Of a stretch of 64,000 nt of DNA, positions 1-8,015 are shown one piece after another. Every line of letters starts with the position of its first letter. Position 1 is the first letter of the stretch. The stretch comes from Streptomyces ficellus (GTDB taxonomy: Bacteria; Actinomycetota; Actinomycetes; Streptomycetales; Streptomycetaceae). Below the pieces are notes generated by a model. That model was not told the DNA's origin, did no database searches, and saw only the letters and a list, made by a program, of their open reading frames with translations. Made by a program: the position numbers and the translations under genes. The stretch spans positions 62,001 to 126,000 of the forward strand of contig NZ_JAUEPL010000007.1 of the NCBI RefSeq assembly GCF_030406405.1, written 5' to 3'.

Positions 1-154
1 CCTGGATCTGGGCGATGTGGACCACCATCGCGGTCGCCGCGAAGTGGGTGCCGAGGCGGTAGGTGCGGGCGATACGGTCGCCCTCCTGGGACCAGCCGGG
101 CAGTTCGCGCAGGCGGTCCTCGATCTCCTTCTGCGACAGCGGTTCCGTGGGCAT
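1..154 (-). CDS. Pterin-4a-carbinolamine dehydratase (partial)
   Basis: The minus-strand frame starts at ATG 154-152 and runs off the left edge, giving 51 residues. The N-terminus (MPTEPLSQKEIEDRLRELPG, then W) followed by an F-A-A-T-A-M-V-V-H-I-A segment fits the PCD/DCoH fold, whose members dehydrate 4a-hydroxytetrahydropterin after aromatic amino-acid hydroxylation. The C-terminal part with the rest of the catalytic histidines lies outside the window. It is divergent from the MmyB-type regulator at 258, separated by 103 bp, so the two may share regulatory DNA. Enzyme activity is inferred from family only. Confidence 0.8.
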   Translation of the reverse strand, partial: MPTEPLSQKEIEDRLRELPGWSQEGDRIARTYRLGTHFAATAMVVHIAQIQ

Positions 155-257
155 GTCCCGTGCTCCCTCCGGGTCGGTGCGTGTCGGTACGGGTGACCGT
201 GACGATACGGTCCGACGGCTCCGGCCCGCGGTCAACACGTGGGCTACCGTCTGCGGT

Positions 258-1055
258 ATGACAAGTGTCGTTTCCGGTAAGGAAGTAGGGCCGCTGCTGC
301 GCGGCTGGCGCGAGCGGCGGCGGCTGAGCCAGCTGGAGCTGGCGCTGCGCGCCGACTCGTCGGCCCGTCACATCTCGTTCATCGAGACGGGCCGGGCCCG
401 CCCCAGTGAGGAGATGGTGCTGCGCCTGGCCGAGCACCTGGAGGTGCCGGTACGGGAGCGCAACGCCCTACTCCTCGCGGCCGGTTACGCCCCCCGGTAC
501 ACCCAGACGCCCCTGGACGACCCGTCGCTCGGCACCCTGCGCGAGGGCATCGAACAGCTGCTGGCCGGGTACGACCCGTATCCCGCGATCGTCGTGGACG
601 GCTCGTACACGGTGGTGGCCGCGAACCGGGGCATCACGATGCTGCTGGCCGGGCTGCCCGAGCATCTGCTGGCGCCGCCGCTGAACTCCATGCGGATCAC
701 CCTGCACCCGGAGGGCCTGGCGCCGAGGATCCTCAACCTGCCCGAGTGGCGCGGGCATCTGCTGGCCCAGATGGAGCGCCAGATCGCCCTTGCCCGTTCC
801 GCGACGCTGCGTGCGCTGTACGACGAGGTCGCCGCCTATCCCGTACCGGAACGCGCCGGCGCCGTCACGGGCCCCGAGGCACCGGCCCCGTACTTCGCGC
901 TGCCGCTGCGGATCGAGCACGACGGCCATGTGCTGTCCTTCGTGTCGTCCATCTCGACCTTCAACACCCCGATGGACGTGACGGTCGCCGAGCTGGCCAT
1001 CGAGACGCTCCTCCCGGCCGACCCGGCGACGGTCAAGTACCTCCAGTCCCTCTAG
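258..1055 (+). CDS. XRE/MmyB-type helix-turn-helix regulator
   Basis: Encodes 265 residues from ATG 258. Residues about 10-65 form an XRE-type helix-turn-helix (LLRGWRERRRLSQLELAL, then a recognition segment with ARHISFIETGRARPS). The rest matches the MmyB ligand-binding domain found in actinobacterial regulators (AGYAPRY, YPAIVVDG, S-I-S-T-F-N-T-P-M-D near the C-terminus). The frame is open further upstream, but the HTH begins about 10 residues after ATG 258, which fits this class. TACCGT at 245-250 lies 7 nt before the ATG with no clear Shine-Dalgarno, so the mRNA may be leaderless. MmyB regulators usually control a divergent neighbour; here that is the pterin dehydratase gene. Confidence 0.85.
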   Translation: MTSVVSGKEVGPLLRGWRERRRLSQLELALRADSSARHISFIETGRARPSEEMVLRLAEHLEVPVRERNALLLAAGYAPRYTQTPLDDPSLGTLREGIEQLLAGYDPYPAIVVDGSYTVVAANRGITMLLAGLPEHLLAPPLNSMRITLHPEGLAPRILNLPEWRGHLLAQMERQIALARSATLRALYDEVAAYPVPERAGAVTGPEAPAPYFALPLRIEHDGHVLSFVSSISTFNTPMDVTVAELAIETLLPADPATVKYLQSL

Positions 1056-1067
1056 CAACCCGGGACC

Positions 1068-1484
1068 TCAGCGGCTCACCGCCCGCAGGGCGGACCACTG
1101 GAGGGCGGCGAATCCGGCCACGGTCGCGGCCTGCATCGGGATCCACAGAGCGCCGGCGGTGCTGGGCGACAGCCAGGCGACGAGCGCGACGACGCTCAGG
1201 ACCGCCCAGATCACGTTGACGTCGACGACCAGCTTGACGGCCGTGGCGGCCGGCTGCGGCCGGGAGGCGAGGTAGCCCACGCCGGCGGCGAACGCGGTGA
1301 GGAACAGGCCGAGTTCGAACAGGAGCGTCGCGTCGACCCCGAGGAGCCGGCCGAGAGGCCCGGACGCCAAGACGTACGCCAGGCCGTTGGCCCCCGTGAC
1401 GACGGCGTCCAGGGCGAGGAAGCGCCGCAGCATGGTCTGCGGCTCGGTGGTGCGGGAGATACCGGCGAGCAGGGCCTGGGACAT
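1068..1484 (-). CDS. Small four-helix integral membrane protein
   Basis: Encodes 138 residues with about four hydrophobic segments (around FLALDAVVTGANGLAYVLA, LLFELGLFLTAFAAGVGYLA, VVDVNVIWAVLSVVALVAWL and AALQWSALRAV) joined by short loops, and an arginine at the C-terminus. No enzymatic motif is visible. It resembles the small uncharacterised membrane proteins common in Streptomyces, but I do not recognise a named family. It converges on the MmyB regulator, which ends 13 bp away. The start ATG at 1484 follows a weakly purine-rich leader. Confidence 0.65.
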   Translation of the reverse strand: MSQALLAGISRTTEPQTMLRRFLALDAVVTGANGLAYVLASGPLGRLLGVDATLLFELGLFLTAFAAGVGYLASRPQPAATAVKLVVDVNVIWAVLSVVALVAWLSPSTAGALWIPMQAATVAGFAALQWSALRAVSR

Positions 1485-1630
1485 GGCGGATCAGCCTCCA
1501 TCGTCAGGGTTGTCATGGGCCCGGAGCCCGGCCGGAGTGCGAGACCGCCCGGGTTCCGGTACCGCAACCATGCCGGACGCCGGAAAAGAGGTCGATTACC
1601 GCAGGGGTAATGCGGGCCCGGCCTGGTCGC

Positions 1631-2569
1631 TCACCCGCGCTTCAGCATCCAGGCCAGTGCGAGCCAGGGCGTCGTCGCGGCGGCGAGGGCCAGCAGCCAC
1701 CCCGCCCAGGTGGAGGTGTGGAAGAAGGCCCCGGGCAGCAGCAAACACACGCCGGTGAGCAGGATCAGTGCCGCAGGGACGTGCACGTCGGCGCGGAACC
1801 TGCGCGCGGTGTGAATCCCGTCGCGCATCATGCCGAAGGCGGCGGAGCCGAAGGCCCACGCGAACAGGGCCAGTGCCCAGAGCCACAAGTAGAGAAGACC
1901 GCTGCTGAAGAACCGGGTGCCATCGTTGCGCACACCGAGCCCCGGGCTGCCCGGGGCGTACATGACCCTCACGGTGTCGTCCACCTCGGGGCGGCCGACG
2001 GTCGTCGCGTCGTGGACGGTGACGGTACGGGTGCCGTCGTGGAACCGGAGGGTCACCGCGACGTCCGTGGCGTACTGGTCCACGTCGTTGATGTTCACGC
2101 CGGTCGTCCCGGGCTCGTCGAGCAGCGCGTCGACGGTGACTTCGTAGCTGCCTCCGCCCGCCGCGTACACCTGCGCCTCCCAGCGGCCTTCCGCGCCGTC
2201 CAGGCCTATCGCCTGCGCCAGCGCCGCGGCGCTGGCCAGCGGGAGGGCCAAGCTGAGGACGACGGGCAGGAACCTGGACGGATCGCGTTCCTTCCGCGCG
2301 GGCTTGTCGAGGATGGTCACTTCCGGGCGCCGTGAGCGGATCGAGGCCACCGTCCACAGCACCGCACCGACCGCGGTGCAGCCGACCAGGCCGAGTCGCA
2401 GGTTCCGTACATCCACATCCGGCGCCAGCGGCAGCACGCCCACGATCATCGCGGCGAACGCGGCCAGAAGTGTCACCAGGCCGGTCAGCCGCGTCCATGT
2501 CGTCGGTTCGGAGCGGCGTCGTTCGAAGTAGGGCCCGTACGGACTTTTCGAGCGAGAGGAGTGGCCCAC
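1631..2569 (-). CDS. Membrane protein of unknown function
   Basis: Encodes about 312 residues with two transmembrane pairs: N-terminal (TGLVTLLAAFAAMIVGVLPL; LGLVGCTAVGAVLWTVASI) and central/C-terminal (LPVVLSLALPLASAAALAQA; LYLWLWALALFAWAFGSAAF; AALILLTGVCLLLPGAFF; WLLALAAATTPWLALAW). Between them lies an extracytoplasmic beta-rich stretch of about 110 residues with a V-A-V-T-L-R-F-H-D-G-T repeat character. I chose GTG 2569 because AGGGGGA sits about 9 nt upstream; ATG 2590 and GTG 2623 are in frame but lack a ribosome-binding site. The layout resembles the DUF3592 type (soluble domain between membrane helices). No function is assigned. Confidence 0.65.
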   Translation of the reverse strand: MGHSSRSKSPYGPYFERRRSEPTTWTRLTGLVTLLAAFAAMIVGVLPLAPDVDVRNLRLGLVGCTAVGAVLWTVASIRSRRPEVTILDKPARKERDPSRFLPVVLSLALPLASAAALAQAIGLDGAEGRWEAQVYAAGGGSYEVTVDALLDEPGTTGVNINDVDQYATDVAVTLRFHDGTRTVTVHDATTVGRPEVDDTVRVMYAPGSPGLGVRNDGTRFFSSGLLYLWLWALALFAWAFGSAAFGMMRDGIHTARRFRADVHVPAALILLTGVCLLLPGAFFHTSTWAGWLLALAAATTPWLALAWMLKRG

Positions 2570-2628
2570 CGTCGCGTATCCCCCTGTCATCCGCGCGGGT
2601 CGGGACGTGAATCCTAGTTCCACGTCAC

Positions 2629-2659
2629 TGGTTCGCTTATTGGTTCGCTTATTGGTCCG
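2629..2659. repeat. 12-bp tandem repeat across a stop codon
   Basis: TGGTTCGCTTAT occurs twice in a row (2629-2640, 2641-2652), followed by the partial copy TGGTCCG. The minus-strand gene at 2649-3284 ends inside it. Read in that gene's frame, the array gives TAA, then a second TAA 12 nt later, then TGA, so the stop codon itself has been duplicated. Confidence 0.8.
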
Positions 2660-3284
2660 ACCAGCCGCCGATGAGGTCCCTGAGCCGGTGTTCGGTCCAG
2701 TGGCCCGCCGCGCCCGGGCAGGCGGCCAGGTAGGCCGCGATGGCGGGCGCGTCCCAGGCGCCCGTGGCCAGGAGGCCGGCGGCCAGGTGGCGCAGGTAGC
2801 CGGCGGAGGGGGTGTTCCACTCGATGTCGCCCATCCGCCAGGGGGCCGTGAGGGTGAGCAGGGGCAGGCCGTCGAGGGTTCCGGCGTGGACGAGGGTCTC
2901 GTAGCGGCCGCCGCCGAGCGTGGCGGTGCCGTGGCGCACGACCTGCGTCAGGTCCAGGTCGGTGTCCGGGCCCGGGTCGCGGTACATCTCCTGGGCGGCG
3001 ATGTCGGAGAACTGCCGGGCGGTGAGGCGGTGGGCCCGGGCCAGGACGTGGCCCCGGGCGCGGGGGTCGTAGAACGCCCTGCCGCCGGTCCAGACGGGTG
3101 ACTCGGTGGCGAAGTACAGGGCGCCTTGCAGCTCCACCGGGACGGAGGCCGCCGGCAGGCGCCGGTCGCGGCATCCGGGGTAGGTCCTGGCGGCGTCGGG
3201 GGGCCGGCCGCCCAGGAGGTAGTACGCCAGACGGTCGACGTGCGTGTTCGAGCCGTAGGCCGCGTACCAGACCTGCGTCGTCAT
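2649..3284 (-). CDS. YGSN-motif protein, gamma-glutamylcyclotransferase-like
   Basis: Encodes 211 residues opening with V-W-Y-A-A-Y-G-S-N, the glycine-rich substrate loop of the gamma-glutamylcyclotransferase/AIG2 fold. A Y-F-A-T-E-S segment around residue 60 could supply the catalytic glutamate. The remainder (HGTATLGGGRYETLVHAGTL; TPSAGYLRHLAAGL) is alpha/beta without further known motifs. The protein is longer than simple GGCT proteins (about 150 residues). TACGTT lies 6 nt before the ATG, which suggests a leaderless transcript. It is divergent from tdh with 139 bp between. GGCT-like activity is inferred from fold only, and the substrate is unknown. Confidence 0.65.
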   Translation of the reverse strand: MTTQVWYAAYGSNTHVDRLAYYLLGGRPPDAARTYPGCRDRRLPAASVPVELQGALYFATESPVWTGGRAFYDPRARGHVLARAHRLTARQFSDIAAQEMYRDPGPDTDLDLTQVVRHGTATLGGGRYETLVHAGTLDGLPLLTLTAPWRMGDIEWNTPSAGYLRHLAAGLLATGAWDAPAIAAYLAACPGAAGHWTEHRLRDLIGGWSDQ

Positions 3285-3423
3285 GCCTCGAACGTAACCG
3301 GTGCGGCGCGTGAAGCTGCGCTGTTGGCCCGCTTAAGAAATCCTCGATGGACGCGGCGGACGCGGCTGGGCAGATTGGTGCGCGTTCGGCGATCTCTTCC
3401 CCCTGGCCCCTGGAGCCGCACTG

Positions 3424-4452
3424 ATGAAGGCACTCGTCAAGCACAAGGCCGAGCCCGGTCTGTGGCTCATGGATGTGCCGGAGCCCGATACGGGGCCGGG
3501 GGACGTGCTGATCCGGGTGCTGCGCACCGGGATCTGCGGTACGGATCTGCACATCCGCTCCTGGGACGGCTGGGCGCGGCAGGCGGTGCGCACACCGCTG
3601 GTGCTGGGGCACGAGTTCGTCGGCGAGGTGGCGCGCGTCGGCGCGGACGTGCGGGACGTCGCGGTCGGTGACCTGGTCAGCGGCGAAGGGCACCTGGTGT
3701 GCGGCAAGTGCCGCAACTGCCTGGCGGGGCGGCGGCATCTGTGCCGGGCCACGGTCGGGCTGGGGGTCGGGCGGGACGGGGCGTTCGCCGAGTACGTCGC
3801 GCTGCCCGCGTCCAACGTGTGGGTGCACCGGACGAAGGTGGACCTGGATGTGGCGGCGATCTTCGACCCGTTCGGCAACGCCGTGCACACCGCGCTGTCC
3901 TTCCCGCTCGTCGGCGAGGACGTCCTCATCACCGGCGCCGGACCGATCGGGATCATGGCCGCGGCGGTGGCCCGGCACGCCGGTGCGCGCAATGTGGTGA
4001 TCACCGACGTGAGCGAGCCGCGGCTGGAGCTCGCCCGCAAGGCCGGCGCGACGCTCGCGGTCAATGTCGCCGAGAGCAGCGTCGAGGCGGCTCAGCGGGA
4101 ACTGGGGCTGCGGGAGGGCTTCGACATCGGGCTGGAGATGTCCGGACGGCCCGAGGCCATGCGGGACATGGTCGCCAATATGACGCACGGTGGCCGGATC
4201 GCGATGCTCGGCCTGCCCGCCGAGGAGTTCGCCGTCGACTGGTCGAAGATCGTCACCTCGATGATCACCATCAAGGGCATCTACGGCCGCGAGATGTTCG
4301 AGACCTGGTACGCGATGACCGTGCTGCTGGAAGGCGGGCTCGACCTCAGCCCCGTGATCACCGGCAGCTACTCCTACCGCGACTTCGACGCGGCCTTCGA
4401 CGAGGCCGCCACCGCCCGCAGCGGCAAGATCATCCTCGACTGGACCGTCTGA
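3424..4452 (+). CDS. tdh: L-threonine 3-dehydrogenase
   Basis: A 342-residue zinc-dependent medium-chain dehydrogenase that oxidises L-threonine with NAD+ to 2-amino-3-ketobutyrate. Visible landmarks are the catalytic zinc ligands C38 (TGICGTDLH) and H63-E64 (GHEF), the structural zinc cysteines C93, C96, C99 and C107 ([16 protein letters not shown]), and the Rossmann loop GAGPIG at 171-176. Length and motifs match bacterial TDH. A GGAG sits upstream of ATG 3424. The gene is followed after 28 bp by kbl, which uses the unstable product, so the pair forms the classic threonine-to-glycine operon. Cytoplasmic. Confidence 0.95.
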   Translation: MKALVKHKAEPGLWLMDVPEPDTGPGDVLIRVLRTGICGTDLHIRSWDGWARQAVRTPLVLGHEFVGEVARVGADVRDVAVGDLVSGEGHLVCGKCRNCLAGRRHLCRATVGLGVGRDGAFAEYVALPASNVWVHRTKVDLDVAAIFDPFGNAVHTALSFPLVGEDVLITGAGPIGIMAAAVARHAGARNVVITDVSEPRLELARKAGATLAVNVAESSVEAAQRELGLREGFDIGLEMSGRPEAMRDMVANMTHGGRIAMLGLPAEEFAVDWSKIVTSMITIKGIYGREMFETWYAMTVLLEGGLDLSPVITGSYSYRDFDAAFDEAATARSGKIILDWTV

Positions 4453-4480
4453 CCCACCCCCTTTTTTAGGAGCCACATCC

Positions 4481-5662
4481 ATGTACGCGTCCGTCCGCGA
4501 CGAGCTGCGCGCCACCCTCGACGAGATCCGCGACGCCGGTCTCCACAAGCCCGAGCGGGTCATCGCCACCCCGCAGAGCGCCACCGTGTCCGTCGCCTCC
4601 GGTGACGTACTGAACTTCTGCGCCAACAACTACCTGGGCCTGGCCGACCACCCGGAGGTCATCGCCGCCGCCAAGGAGGCGCTGGACCGCTGGGGCTACG
4701 GCATGGCGTCCGTCCGCTTCATCTGCGGTACGCAGGAGATCCACAAGGAGCTGGAGCGGCGCCTGTCCACGTTCCTGGGGCAGGAGGACACGATCCTGTA
4801 CTCGTCCTGCTTCGACGCCAACGGCGGAGTCTTCGAAACGCTCCTCGGCCCCGAGGACGCGGTCATCTCCGACGCCCTCAACCACGCCTCCATCATCGAC
4901 GGCATCCGGCTGTCCAAGGCCCGCCGCCACCGGTACGCCAACCGCGACATGGCCGACCTGGAGAAGCAGCTCAAGGAGACGCAGGACGCGCGGCGGCGGC
5001 TCATCGTCACCGACGGCGTGTTCTCGATGGACGGGTACGTGGCGCCGCTGCCGGAGATCTGCGACCTCGCCGACCGGTACGACGCGATGGTGATGGTCGA
5101 CGACTCCCACGCGGTCGGGTTCGTCGGGCCCGGCGGGCGCGGCACGCCCGAGCTGCACGGCGTGATGGACCGGGTCGACATCCTCACCGGCACGCTGGGC
5201 AAGGCGCTGGGCGGCGCGTCCGGCGGCTACGTGGCGGCGCGCGCGGAGATCGTCGCGCTGCTGCGCCAGCGTTCGCGCCCCTACCTCTTCTCCAACTCCC
5301 TCGCCCCGGTGATCGCCGCCGCCTCGCTCACGGTGCTGGACCTGCTGGAGTCGGCGGGGGACCTGCGGGAGAAGCTGGACGCCAACACCAAGCTGTTCCG
5401 TACGAAGATGACGGAGGCGGGTTTCGAGACCCTGCCCGGTGACCACGCGATCGCCCCGGTGATGATCGGCGATGCGGCCAAGGCCGCGCGGATGGCCGAA
5501 CTGCTGCTGGAGCGCGGCGTGTACGTGATCGGCTTCTCGTACCCCGTCGTGCCGATGGGCCAGGCCCGTATCCGGGTGCAGCTGTCGGCGGCGCACTCGA
5601 CGGCGGACGTGGAGCGGGCGGTGGCGGCGTTCACCGACGCCCGGGCGGCGATGGCTGGGTGA
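4481..5662 (+). CDS. kbl: Glycine C-acetyltransferase (2-amino-3-ketobutyrate CoA ligase)
   Basis: A 393-residue PLP enzyme of the alpha-oxoamine synthase family that cleaves 2-amino-3-ketobutyrate with CoA into glycine and acetyl-CoA. The Schiff-base lysine is K241 in [15 protein letters not shown]. The cofactor aspartate and histidine lie in [11 protein letters not shown] around 205-213, and [16 protein letters not shown] near residue 45 is a family signature. An AGGAGCC ribosome-binding site precedes ATG 4481. It lies directly downstream of tdh, so channelling of aminoketobutyrate between the two is expected. Confidence 0.95.
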   Translation: MYASVRDELRATLDEIRDAGLHKPERVIATPQSATVSVASGDVLNFCANNYLGLADHPEVIAAAKEALDRWGYGMASVRFICGTQEIHKELERRLSTFLGQEDTILYSSCFDANGGVFETLLGPEDAVISDALNHASIIDGIRLSKARRHRYANRDMADLEKQLKETQDARRRLIVTDGVFSMDGYVAPLPEICDLADRYDAMVMVDDSHAVGFVGPGGRGTPELHGVMDRVDILTGTLGKALGGASGGYVAARAEIVALLRQRSRPYLFSNSLAPVIAAASLTVLDLLESAGDLREKLDANTKLFRTKMTEAGFETLPGDHAIAPVMIGDAAKAARMAELLLERGVYVIGFSYPVVPMGQARIRVQLSAAHSTADVERAVAAFTDARAAMAG

Positions 5663-5672
5663 CAATGGCGGG

Positions 5673-6587
5673 GTGATCGACCCCCGGCGCCTGCGCGTTC
5701 TGCGGGCCGCGGCGGACCACCGTACGGTGACCGCCGCGGCCGCAGCGCTGTACCTGACCCCCTCCGCCGTCTCGCAGCAGCTCGCCGCGCTGGAGCAGGA
5801 GACCGGGCACACGCTGCTGACCCGCAGCGGCAAGGGCGTACGGCTCACGGCGGCCGGCGAGATCCTGCTGGAGCACGCCAACGAGGTGCTGGCGCAGCTG
5901 GAGCGGGCGGAGGCGGAGCTCGCGGCGTACGCGGGCGGCGCGGCCGGCGAGGTGACGGTGGCCGCGTTCGCGACGGGGATCGCCGAGGTGCTGGCGCCGG
6001 CGATCGGGCGGCTCGCCGACACGCGCCCGGGCATCCGCGTCCGGGTCCGGGACGCGGAGGGCGACGCGTCGCTGCCGATGGTCCTGGACGGTGAGGCGGA
6101 CGTGGCGCTGGCGGTGGAGTACCGGGGCGCGCCACGCGAGGGCGACCGGCGCCTCGCGCGCGTGTCCCTGTACGCCGAGCCGTTCGACGCGGTCCTGCAC
6201 GCGGCGCACCCGCTGGGGCAGTCGCCCGAAGTGGCGCTGGCCGAGCTGGCGGACGCCGACTGGATCGGGCCCTATCCCGGCAACCCGTGCCACGACATGG
6301 TGCTCCTCGCCTGCGAGCTGGCCGGCTTCGATCCGCGCCTGGTGCACTCCTCCGACGACTTCCGCGCGGTGGTGGCCCTGGCGGGCGCGGGCGCCGGGGT
6401 GGCCCTGGTGCCGCGTTCCGCGCTGCGGGGCATCGAGCTCAAGGACGTGGTGGTCCGCCCCGTGGCGGGCCCGGCCGCGTTCCGGCGCGTCTTCGCGGCG
6501 GTGCGGCGCGGGGCGGAGGACCACCCGCTGATCCGCCCGGTCCTGGACGCGCTTCTCGGGGGCTCGGTTCACCTCCGGGGCGTGTGA
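5673..6587 (+). CDS. LysR-family transcriptional regulator
   Basis: A 304-residue LysR-type regulator. Residues about 1-60 carry the winged HTH (RRLRVLRAAADHRTVTAAAA, then YLTPSAVSQQLAALEQETG), and the rest is the periplasmic-binding-protein-like effector domain. GTG 5673 is the only sensible start; the upstream ATG at 5665 meets a stop after two codons. It begins 10 bp after kbl on the same strand, with no clear Shine-Dalgarno. Its position after tdh-kbl makes it a candidate regulator of threonine/glycine metabolism or of the convergent permease, but no operator was identified. Confidence 0.9.
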   Translation: MIDPRRLRVLRAAADHRTVTAAAAALYLTPSAVSQQLAALEQETGHTLLTRSGKGVRLTAAGEILLEHANEVLAQLERAEAELAAYAGGAAGEVTVAAFATGIAEVLAPAIGRLADTRPGIRVRVRDAEGDASLPMVLDGEADVALAVEYRGAPREGDRRLARVSLYAEPFDAVLHAAHPLGQSPEVALAELADADWIGPYPGNPCHDMVLLACELAGFDPRLVHSSDDFRAVVALAGAGAGVALVPRSALRGIELKDVVVRPVAGPAAFRRVFAAVRRGAEDHPLIRPVLDALLGGSVHLRGV

Positions 6588-6600
6588 GCCCCCGGCCGCG

Positions 6601-7950
6601 TCAGGCGGCCGGCTGCCGCCGGCGTACGCGGGCCGACATCCAGGCGTACACCAGCACGCCCGCGAAGAGGAACATCACGCCCTGGTAGACCGCCGCGTAC
6701 CCGGAGCCGGCCACCAGCCACATGGAGAAGGCGAAGGCGGTCACGGCGAGGACCGCGTCGCGGACGAGGCGGGGCCGGTGGACCCGCTCGGACCGGCCGG
6801 AGGCGAGGAAGTGGATCTGCGCGGCCGTCGAGAGCAGGTAGGGCACGGTGGCGGTGAAGGTGGTCACCAGGACGAGGATCTCGAAGACACCCTCCGGCCC
6901 TGCCGTGTAGTTGTAGACGGTCAGCAGGGAGGCCAGGACGACGGTGACCAGGACGCCGTAGGTGGGAACACCGCGCCGTTTGTGGGTGAACATCGCCGGG
7001 AAGAGCCCGTCCTTCGCCGCCGCGTACGGCGTCTGGGCGCTCAGCAGCGTCCAGCCGTTGAGGGCGCCGACCATCGAGACGAGGGCCATGCAGGCGACCG
7101 CCGTGCCGCCCCACGAGCCGCCGAACATGGTGTTGACGGCGTCGGAGAAGGGCGCGCTGGAGCCGATGAGCCGGTCGTGGGCGACCAGGCCGAAGACGGA
7201 GAGGGTGCCGAGCAGGTAGATGGCGGCCGCGCCGAGCGTGCCGAGGATGGTGGCGCGGCCGACGTTGCGCTGCGGGTCGCGGACCTCGCCGGCGCTGACG
7301 GCAGCGGACTCCACGCCCAGGTAGCTGAAGAGCAGGATGGCGGCGGACGCCGAGATCGCGCCCATGGCACCGGAGTCACTGGCCTGGAAGGGGCCGAGGT
7401 TGTCCGCGTCGAAGAAGAACAGCCCGCCGACGGCGACCAGCAGCAGCGGGACGAACTTGAGCACCGTGGAGACGAGCTGGACGGCGCCGACGTACCGCGT
7501 GCCGGCCAGGTTGGCGAGGGCGGGCAGCCACTGGAGGGCCAGCGCCGCCGTGATCGTCGCCGCTGTGGAGCCGTGCACGGGTATGAGGACGTCGAGGTAG
7601 CCGACGGCGGCGACGGCGAGCGCCGCGTTGGACACCCAGGTGGTGATCCAGTACGACCAGGCGGCGAGGAATCCGGCGAAGTCGCCGAACGCCTCGCGGG
7701 CGTACACATACGGGCCGCCGGTCCGCGGGAGCCGCTGGGCGAGCCGGCCGAAGACGAGGGCGAGGGCGATCGCGCCCGCGGTGAGGACGGCGAAGGCGAC
7801 CAGGCTGATCGTGCCGTAGGGCGCGACGGAGGCGGGCAGCAGGAAGATCCCGCCACCGATGATGTTGCCCACCACGAGCGCGGTGGCGATCGGCAGTCCG
7901 AAGGTCCGCGCGTGCTTGCTGCGCTCGTCCGGGGTGGGATCGGTGATCAT
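6601..7950 (-). CDS. APC-superfamily amino-acid permease
   Basis: A 449-residue polytopic transporter with about 12 hydrophobic segments and the APC signature in helix 1 (ALVVGNIIGGGIFLLPA). Other family features are a GPYVYAREAFGDFAGF segment and a long ISASAAILLFSYLGVESAAV stretch typical of helix 6. ATG 7950 was chosen over TTG 7977 because AAAGG lies 12 nt upstream of the ATG. It converges on the LysR gene, 13 bp away. The amino-acid substrate cannot be read from the sequence; linkage to tdh-kbl would fit a small amino acid, as a guess. Inner membrane. Confidence 0.88.
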   Translation of the reverse strand: MITDPTPDERSKHARTFGLPIATALVVGNIIGGGIFLLPASVAPYGTISLVAFAVLTAGAIALALVFGRLAQRLPRTGGPYVYAREAFGDFAGFLAAWSYWITTWVSNAALAVAAVGYLDVLIPVHGSTAATITAALALQWLPALANLAGTRYVGAVQLVSTVLKFVPLLLVAVGGLFFFDADNLGPFQASDSGAMGAISASAAILLFSYLGVESAAVSAGEVRDPQRNVGRATILGTLGAAAIYLLGTLSVFGLVAHDRLIGSSAPFSDAVNTMFGGSWGGTAVACMALVSMVGALNGWTLLSAQTPYAAAKDGLFPAMFTHKRRGVPTYGVLVTVVLASLLTVYNYTAGPEGVFEILVLVTTFTATVPYLLSTAAQIHFLASGRSERVHRPRLVRDAVLAVTAFAFSMWLVAGSGYAAVYQGVMFLFAGVLVYAWMSARVRRRQPAA

Positions 7951-8015
7951 GAGGGTGGTGCGCCTTTCGCCGTACAAACCTGAACATGGTCGGGTAGGAC
8001 GGACGCTGCACCAAA

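Noticed and set aside
2614..4629. Minus-strand frame across tdh
   Set aside because: Antisense to tdh with all zinc cysteines intact on the plus strand; the apparent open frame is a base-composition effect.
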